DNA of 64,000 nt, taken from contig CAJUPB010000002.1 in the NCBI GenBank assembly GCA_910588155.1, positions 191,446-255,445 on the forward strand, read 5' to 3'. Position 1 is the stretch's first letter. Every line of letters starts with the position of its first letter. The DNA is from an uncultured Christensenellaceae bacterium. Its GTDB lineage: Bacteria > Bacillota > Clostridia > Christensenellales > Pumilibacteraceae. The position numbers and the translations under genes are program-made. Under the pieces are notes generated by a model, which saw nothing but the letters and a program-made list of their open reading frames with translations, did no database searches and was not told where the DNA came from. This document shows positions 58,674-64,000 of this stretch, piece after piece.

Positions 58674-60971
58674 ATGAATTCTTTTCAGATAAACGATAAT
58701 TGGCGCGTTGTGGGCGGAATGGAAGAAGACGAAGTCGTAAGAATCGACTTTCCTTGCGACGCTCTCATATTTCGCAATAAAGATTTTTCGAGAGCGGACG
58801 GAAACCGAAACGGATTTTACCGAAGCGAAAATCTTTGCGTGCAAAAACGAGTCGAATTTCCCAAAGCCGAAAAACTGTTTTTGGAGTTGGAAGGCGCGAG
58901 GGAAAAAGTCGACGTATACGTGGGTGCCGATTGTATTGCCACTGTTACCGATTCCTCGAAGTATCTTGCGGACGTCACGGAATATGCGGGAAGCACTCAC
59001 AACGTAACACTGTCCTTTTCTTCGTCGGAAAACGCTTCGAAGTATACGGGACTCGGTCTTTCGGGCGGTATAAAATTCGTTTCCGCAGGCGATTGCCTGT
59101 ATGTCGCTCCCGACGGCGTCTGCGTTTCGACGGTAAGCAATGATTTGAAAGCCGAGCTTTTATGCCGTATAGACGTCGTCAACGACGGGGATGCGGCAAG
59201 GTCGGTAACCGCCCTCGTGCAGGCGTTTAACGCGCGCGGGCGCAGAATAACGAAAAAAGCGAGAAAACTGCGCATACAGGCTCGCACGGCAAAGAGTTTT
59301 TATGTGCCTGTGCGGCTTACTAGAAGATACGATTGGTCTTTTGCCGACCCGTATCTTTATTCCCTGTCGGTTACGTTGGACGACGAAGGCGAAACCGTGG
59401 ACACAGCAACCGTCGGGTTCGGTATACGCCGTATGGAATTGGAAAAGGGGAGCTTGCTGTGCGACGGGAGAAAAACACGCATAAGAGGCGTCGTTGCAAA
59501 GCACGACAATTTTGCCGTGGGAGCGGCGGCGTTTGATACTGCCGAAGCAAAAAAAGCGGCGTTGCTGAAAGAATGCGGTTTCAATGCCGTGCGCTATGTC
59601 GGAGTTCCCGCGGAAGCGGCTTTGACCGCTTTGGACAGAGCCGGACTTATGTGCGTGGTGGACCTTTTCGACACGCTGTCGCAGCCGAAATCGATAGGCG
59701 ACGGGCACGAATATTTCAAAAACAATTATGAGCGCGTCGTAGAGAGCAGCGTCAAAACTTTGCGCAAGCATCCTTGCGTCATAGCTTACGGTATTGCCGA
59801 TTGTCCTAGCGAGAGTTACGGAAGAGGAGAAGGCGCGACTTACGGAAAGGAAATAGTCGAGCTGATAAAGAAGTACGACGACACGCGTTTCACGATTGCG
59901 TCCGCGGCGGAACTTGTACCGTCTGCGGAAGAAATGATTAAATTGGGCGTGCGCCCCGACAAAGTGCGGTCTGCCGAACATTCCGACACGATGCTGTCGC
60001 TTTCCCGCGAGAAGAATGCTTTCCGCGATTTGACCGCAGATTGGTTCGCGCTTGCCGACGTTGCCGGATATGCGAATCTTCATCAGCGTTATCAGAGCGA
60101 TATGCTGGCGGCGCCGAAGAACATAATAGGCACGGCAAGCCGAGCCGACAAAGTGTTCGAGATTATAGACGAAACCGATTCGAACGGTGTTCTCGGCGAT
60201 TTTGTGTGCGCGCTCGACGGTTTGGGCGGCGCAGACAAGGGCGACGGATTTGCGGGAAATCGCTGTACCGTCGACGGCGACATAGACATTACGGGAAAAA
60301 CAAAGCCGAGAAGCATTTATCGCAAAATATGTATGGGTGCGAGAAATAAGTCCGTGATAGTCGTTTCCGACCCCGAATGCGAGGACGACGAAACCGAATC
60401 GAAAGACGGCTGGAATTTGCCTCGGTTTTTGGGTAAGCCAGTAACCGTCAAGGTGTTCACAGGCGGCGATGTCGTGGCGTTGTATTTGGACGGCAAGCTT
60501 GTCGGAAGAAAGCTTGCGGGCAGAATAAACAAGTATATCGCGACCTTCAAAGTCAATTATTATCCCGGGAAATTGGAGGCGGTATCTTTCCGCAAAGGCG
60601 TGGAATGCAGCCGTTGTTCTTTGGAAACGGCGTCTTCGCCGAAGGCTTTGAAGCTTGTGTGCGACGATAAGAAAGTCGTGCTTTCGCAGGGAAATATGGC
60701 ATTTGTGGAAATACTCGTAACAGATAAAGAGGGACGGGCAGCCACCAGAGCGCAACGCGAAGTGGAAGTGACGGTCGGAGGCGACGGCGAATTGTACGCG
60801 CTTACGAACGCCGACCCCGAGCTTTCTCTCCCTGCGTCGGTCAAGACGATTTCTGTGTACGAGGGCAGAGCGCTTGCCGTCGTTCGCGGAACGGGCGAGG
60901 GAAAAATGACGGTCAAGGTGACGGGAGACGGGTTGCTTTCCAATAAGATAACGATAAAAGTAAAACCGTAA
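58674..60971 (+). CDS. Glycoside hydrolase family 2-fold protein lacking both catalytic glutamates
   Basis: A 765-aa protein with GH2 architecture: N-terminal jelly roll (EGAREKVDVYVGADCIATVTD), immunoglobulin-like domain (LLCRIDVVNDGDAARSVTAL to VGFGIRRMEL), TIM barrel (KKAALLKECGFNAVRY onward) and a C-terminal domain (GDVVALYLDGKLVGRK) as in DUF4982-type enzymes. The acid/base motif, usually GNE, reads A375-D376-C377 in VIAYGIADCPSES, and the nucleophile motif, usually GTE or GSE, reads GTA488-S. Neither glutamate is present. No signal peptide is seen. It may be a carbohydrate-binding or regulatory protein. Confidence 0.8.
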   Translation: MNSFQINDNWRVVGGMEEDEVVRIDFPCDALIFRNKDFSRADGNRNGFYRSENLCVQKRVEFPKAEKLFLELEGAREKVDVYVGADCIATVTDSSKYLADVTEYAGSTHNVTLSFSSSENASKYTGLGLSGGIKFVSAGDCLYVAPDGVCVSTVSNDLKAELLCRIDVVNDGDAARSVTALVQAFNARGRRITKKARKLRIQARTAKSFYVPVRLTRRYDWSFADPYLYSLSVTLDDEGETVDTATVGFGIRRMELEKGSLLCDGRKTRIRGVVAKHDNFAVGAAAFDTAEAKKAALLKECGFNAVRYVGVPAEAALTALDRAGLMCVVDLFDTLSQPKSIGDGHEYFKNNYERVVESSVKTLRKHPCVIAYGIADCPSESYGRGEGATYGKEIVELIKKYDDTRFTIASAAELVPSAEEMIKLGVRPDKVRSAEHSDTMLSLSREKNAFRDLTADWFALADVAGYANLHQRYQSDMLAAPKNIIGTASRADKVFEIIDETDSNGVLGDFVCALDGLGGADKGDGFAGNRCTVDGDIDITGKTKPRSIYRKICMGARNKSVIVVSDPECEDDETESKDGWNLPRFLGKPVTVKVFTGGDVVALYLDGKLVGRKLAGRINKYIATFKVNYYPGKLEAVSFRKGVECSRCSLETASSPKALKLVCDDKKVVLSQGNMAFVEILVTDKEGRAATRAQREVEVTVGGDGELYALTNADPELSLPASVKTISVYEGRALAVVRGTGEGKMTVKVTGDGLLSNKITIKVKP

Positions 60972-61024
60972 ATGTATGCCACGGTTTGACAGGGGACATA
61001 ATTTTCAAAGAAGCAGTCAAATAA

Positions 61025-61054
61025 TTGACAGCGGCGGACATTTTAATATATAAT
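61025..61054 (+). promoter_or_regulatory. Promoter of the lipoprotein gene
   Basis: TTGACA at 61025-61030, 18 bp, TATAAT at 61049-61054. Confidence 0.85.
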
Positions 61055-61088
61055 TGAATTTACAGTTGAATTCTCGGAGAATCGAACA

Positions 61089-62672
61089 ATGAAGAAAAAT
61101 AAATTATTGATAACTCTGCTTGCGCTTGCGCTGTCGGCTACGGTCGTACTTGCGGGGTGCGGCGGCGAATCATACAGCTCGATACACGTTGTCGGAGAGC
61201 AAGATACGAGCTATACCGTTAAGTCGCAGGGCGGCAATGCCGTTCAGTACGGCAACTATATCTATTTCATAAACGGTACGGCGGGTTATACCGACGACGA
61301 GGGCGACGCCAACGTTTGGGACAAGGTCGTTAAGGGCGCGCTTTACCGTGCGGAACTTAAAGGCAGCAAAAACGGCAAAGATTTCGTAATCGACACGGAT
61401 AAAGCCATATCTCCCGTGACCAACGAATATTTGGAATTCGTTTCCACGCAGGGCGTAGACTACGACGAAAACTCCATCGACGTAGTTACCGTGCAGAAAA
61501 TCGCGCCGAAGGTTATCGGTACGAGCGGTTATTCGTCGGGCGGAATATTCATTTACGACAATTACGTTTATTATGCTACGCCGAACAACAGAAAGAACAA
61601 AGCCGGCGACGTTCAGTATAAAAAGACCGACTTCTTCCGCACGTCTTTGGACGGAAAGACCACGCAGAGGGTGTTTACGACGGAAGCCGATTCCGCAGAC
61701 AGCCCCTATGCTTTCTATAAGCAGGACGGCAAAGTTTATCTTGTGGTTTTGGACGGCACGACTTTGAAAAGCGTGGTGATGAACGATAAAAAAGTCGAGG
61801 ATACACGCGCCATTGCCGAAAACGTAACGGGTGCATATTTGCCCGTGAAAAGCGAGTACGACAGCGAGGATAAGTCCGTTTCGGCGGAAGATTACGTGTA
61901 TTTCTCGCGCGAAGTCGATTCCGACGATATTCAGCGTTCCGGTACTGTTTTGGAGCTTATGCGTCCGAGCGGCGAGGAGAGAACGATATGGCTGTCCGAC
62001 GGTCAGACCGCTTCCATAGAAGCGGTACGCGACGACACGGTTTTCTATCGTCAGGTCAGAAACACGAATACCGTTATCGCATATTCCAATCTTTACGATG
62101 TGTTTATGGGAATAGAGGGCGGTGCATACAAGAACTATGAAAACAACGTGCCCGACGCGCAGAAGAGAACGCAGGTGGACGGCGTGGCTATGCGCGTCGG
62201 AGATATCTCCAAATATACGTATACGTATGCATTCCGTCCCGCCGCGAAAAAAGACCCGAACTCGAACGTAACGTACGTTTTGGCGTCTACGGGTACGAAT
62301 ATGACGCTTTTCGAGGGCAACCGCGAAACGACGGTCAACGCAGATTCCGTGACCATATCGGCGGTACACAGAAGCAACGGCAAGATTTACGCATATTTTA
62401 ACAATTCGGACAACTATGCGGCAAGAGTCAATGTTTTCGAAGAGAATGCGGAAGTGGAAGTCGTAAGCGACAGAGATATTATTTCGGGCGGCTTGCCCGT
62501 CGACGTGTGCGCGGGCTATGTTGTATACTTCGGCAAAATAGACGATTACGCCAGCGGATATGCGGTGTTCAATAAATTGCCCGGCGAGGGAGTGGAAGGT
62601 TCGAAAGCGGTATTCGTCGGAGAAAGAAACGAGGACGACGTCAAACCCGAGGACGAAGACGAAGAAGAGTAA
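61089..62672 (+). CDS. Lipoprotein with DUF5050-like beta-propeller
   Basis: A 527-aa exported lipoprotein: signal LLITLLALALSATVVLAGC with lipobox LAGC and the lipidated Cys near residue 24. The mature part consists of repeated four-strand units starting with Y-x-Y-[FY] motifs (NYIYFINGTAGYTD, NYVYYATPNNR, DYVYFSREVD, KIYAYFNNSDNYAAR), as in DUF5050/propeller proteins. The last dozen residues are acidic (EDDVKPEDEDEEE). Ligand unknown. It is monocistronic between its promoter and a terminator. Confidence 0.82.
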   Translation: MKKNKLLITLLALALSATVVLAGCGGESYSSIHVVGEQDTSYTVKSQGGNAVQYGNYIYFINGTAGYTDDEGDANVWDKVVKGALYRAELKGSKNGKDFVIDTDKAISPVTNEYLEFVSTQGVDYDENSIDVVTVQKIAPKVIGTSGYSSGGIFIYDNYVYYATPNNRKNKAGDVQYKKTDFFRTSLDGKTTQRVFTTEADSADSPYAFYKQDGKVYLVVLDGTTLKSVVMNDKKVEDTRAIAENVTGAYLPVKSEYDSEDKSVSAEDYVYFSREVDSDDIQRSGTVLELMRPSGEERTIWLSDGQTASIEAVRDDTVFYRQVRNTNTVIAYSNLYDVFMGIEGGAYKNYENNVPDAQKRTQVDGVAMRVGDISKYTYTYAFRPAAKKDPNSNVTYVLASTGTNMTLFEGNRETTVNADSVTISAVHRSNGKIYAYFNNSDNYAARVNVFEENAEVEVVSDRDIISGGLPVDVCAGYVVYFGKIDDYASGYAVFNKLPGEGVEGSKAVFVGERNEDDVKPEDEDEEE

Positions 62673-62682
62673 CAATTAAAAA

Positions 62683-62714
62683 CGAGCGCGTTTGCTTTGA
62701 GGCGGACGCGTTTT
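62683..62714 (+). terminator. Intrinsic terminator after the lipoprotein gene
   Basis: GCGTTTGC pairs with GCGGACGC with two G-T pairs, followed by GTTTTTC. Confidence 0.7.
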
Positions 62715-62844
62715 TCGTATGTGTCGAATACGGACGCGAATCGTCAAGTAAATCGAATTTTTGAAATATTTTCAAACAATCACAAGACTGACGAAAGATG
62801 AGCTCTCGCATAATATACGGGCGTGAAAAGGGCGTTTCAAACGC

Positions 62845-62873
62845 TTGACTTTTGACGGCGAAGGTGATAAAAT
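62845..62873 (+). promoter_or_regulatory. Promoter of rplM-rpsI
   Basis: TTGACT at 62845-62850, 17 bp, TAAAAT at 62868-62873. Confidence 0.75.
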
Positions 62874-62879
62874 TATAAA

Positions 62880-63041
62880 GCATTTTCGCCTTTACGGGTT
62901 TTTCGTTATGCCGATATGAGGGTAAAGCCCCACTTTCACTCTCGGCGATGACCCAAAAGCGGAAATATGCTTCGGTGTGCGGCGTGAAACGTGCGGCGGA
63001 GCGCAAGTCAATCAAAATAATTTTCGGAGGAAATCCATTCA
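62880..63041 (+). promoter_or_regulatory. Long 5' leader of rplM, candidate L13 autoregulatory leader
   Basis: About 160 bases between the predicted start point and the ATG, with several short complementary stretches and no gene. Firmicutes often carry an L13-binding leader here; I cannot confirm that fold by eye. GGAGG stands 10 bases before the ATG. Confidence 0.4.
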
Positions 63042-63515
63042 ATGAATACGTATATGGCAAACGCCCAAAACGTTCAGCGCAAATGGTATATCGTCGACGC
63101 TACGGACATTCCTTTGGGACGTCTCGCAAGTCAGGTTGCCGCCGTGCTTCGCGGCAAGAATAAGCCGACGTTTACCCCGCACGTCGATACGGGCGACTAC
63201 GTAATCGTAGTAAATACCGATAAAGTCGCGCTTACGGGCAAAAAGCTGGAACAGAAGATGAAAAGACATCACACGCTTTATATGGGCGGTATGAAGGAAG
63301 TTCAGTACAAGACTTTTATGGCTACGAAGAGCGACAGAGCAGTTTACGACGCAGTCAAAGGTATGCTTCCCAAAAACAGCCTCGGCAGAAAAATGCTGAA
63401 AAAACTGCGTGTGTACAAGGACGCCAATCACGAACACGAGGCTCAAAAACCCGAAAAGCTTGCAATTGTGTACAAGCGCGCGGACGAAAAAGCCAATAAG
63501 AGCGAAGAGAGGTAA
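63042..63515 (+). CDS. rplM: 50S ribosomal protein L13
   Basis: A 157-aa ribosomal protein. NTYMANAQNVQRKWYIVDAT and IPLGRLASQVAAVLRGKNKP are the conserved L13 start; YVIVVNTDKVALTGKK and KGMLPKNSLGRKMLKKLRVY follow. The extra C-terminal lysine/glutamate tail is within normal variation. It is cotranscribed with rpsI, 8 bases later. Confidence 0.98.
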   Translation: MNTYMANAQNVQRKWYIVDATDIPLGRLASQVAAVLRGKNKPTFTPHVDTGDYVIVVNTDKVALTGKKLEQKMKRHHTLYMGGMKEVQYKTFMATKSDRAVYDAVKGMLPKNSLGRKMLKKLRVYKDANHEHEAQKPEKLAIVYKRADEKANKSEER

Positions 63516-63523
63516 GTTGAATT

Positions 63524-63937
63524 ATGGCAACGAAATCGGCATCTAAAAAGAAATTGCAGTTCTGGGGAACGGGCAGACGCAAAAAGGCAATTGCCCGCGT
63601 CAGACTTCTTTCCGGAAGCGGCAACATAGTTATCAATAAGCGCGGTATCGACGACTACTTCGGACTCGATACATTGAAGTACATCGTTCGTCAGGCTACC
63701 GAGGAGGTAAACGCTACGGACAAGTTCGATATTTTCGTAAACGTCAAGGGCGGCGGCTTTACGGGACAGGCGGGCGCAATACGCCACGGCATAGCCCGTG
63801 CGCTTTGCGAAGCCGACCCCAACTATCGCGGCGCACTCAAAAAAGCGGGTTTCTTGACGAGAGACCCGAGAATGAAAGAGAGAAAGAAGTACGGCTTGAA
63901 AAAAGCTCGTCGTGCTCCGCAGTTCTCGAAGAGATAA
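63524..63937 (+). CDS. rpsI: 30S ribosomal protein S9
   Basis: A 137-aa ribosomal protein. WGTGRRKKAIARVRLLSGSG opens the S9 domain; GGGFTGQAGAIRHGIARALC is the conserved core and KKYGLKKARRAPQFSKR the C-terminal tail that reaches the P-site tRNA. GAGAGG precedes the ATG. The pair rplM-rpsI is the standard bacterial order. Confidence 0.98.
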   Translation: MATKSASKKKLQFWGTGRRKKAIARVRLLSGSGNIVINKRGIDDYFGLDTLKYIVRQATEEVNATDKFDIFVNVKGGGFTGQAGAIRHGIARALCEADPNYRGALKKAGFLTRDPRMKERKKYGLKKARRAPQFSKR

Positions 63938-63957
63938 TTCTATTTATACCCCGAAAC

Positions 63958-63990
63958 AAAACCGTCGAAGAGAAATCGACGGTTTTTTTA
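63958..63990 (+). terminator. Intrinsic terminator after rpsI
   Basis: AAAACCGTCGA pairs with TCGACGGTTTT around AGAGAAA, followed by Ts. Confidence 0.88.
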
Positions 63991-64000
63991 TATGCGGAAA

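Noticed and set aside
1..64000. CRISPR arrays, rRNA genes, complete insertion sequences and replication origins
   Set aside because: Looked for regularly spaced repeats, rRNA-like sequence, intact DDE transposases and DnaA-box clusters; none found.

Overview
The window looks like a chromosomal segment of a low-to-mid GC, Gram-positive-type bacterium, most likely an uncultured spore-forming-lineage Clostridia. The reasons are near-consensus sigma-A promoters (TTGACA/TATAAT with 17-18 bp spacers), strong AAGGAGG ribosome sites, a YyaC/DUF1256 sporulation-family gene, a heterodimeric BmrCD-like exporter, cobalamin radical-SAM proteins, a DUF5050-type lipoprotein and a tmRNA with an ALAFAA-ending tag. 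The class is an inference; no rRNA is present. Core genes favour GC-rich codons, while the islands are visibly AT-richer.

Layout. 1-2.4 kb: 3' part of rpoC and its terminator. 2.4-11.7 kb: one apparent operon holding a type III restriction-modification pair (mod, res), two acyltransferase-fold proteins and two cobalamin-binding-type radical SAM proteins. 11.8-13.7 kb: a ferritin-like protein and a convergent small membrane protein. 13.8-17.7 kb: heterodimeric ABC exporter. 17.7-21.6 kb: glycogen phosphorylase and 4-alpha-glucanotransferase. 21.6-27.7 kb: phosphorelay operon (hybrid kinase, REC-HD-GYP-GGDEF regulator, HPt protein). 27.7-30.3 kb: TldD/TldE protease pair on the minus strand.

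30.4-48 kb is an accessory zone bounded by tRNA-Val and tmRNA, which share the same 17-bp terminator sequence in inverted orientation. It contains a DpnII-like restriction island (HTH-fused Dam methylase, Mrr-like nuclease, DpnII-like nuclease, second methylase) flanked by an 18-bp direct repeat; a divergent pair of membrane-protein genes with a G10 tract inside one promoter; a six-gene minus-strand operon resembling polymorphic-toxin immunity genes; a DUF4874/DUF4832-like protein directly behind tRNA-Gly; a divergent FtsZ paralogue lacking the tubulin signature; two tRNA-Ser genes; and a 0.9-kb insert flanked by a copy of the tRNA-Ser 3' end. An 84-bp hairpin repeat occurs twice.

48-53.6 kb is a regulatory cluster: a candidate small RNA, a double-HTH regulator, an ECF sigma factor with a predicted cognate promoter in front of a secreted papain-fold/C39-like protein and a membrane protein, a RinA-like/IS5 chimera, an Ig-like repeat protein, and two XRE repressors with palindromic operators. 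53.7-64 kb returns to mostly chromosomal genes: a glycerol-1-phosphate-dehydrogenase-fold protein that has lost its metal ligands, YyaC, CvpA, a GH2-fold protein that has lost both catalytic glutamates, a lipoprotein, and rplM-rpsI.

The most promising leads are the phase-variable-looking promoter at 36955-36986, three promoters positioned so that transcripts would start at the ATG, the orphan immunity operon, the ECF-sigma/peptidase cluster, and three pseudoenzyme-like proteins (FtsZ-like, G1PDH-like, GH2-like).
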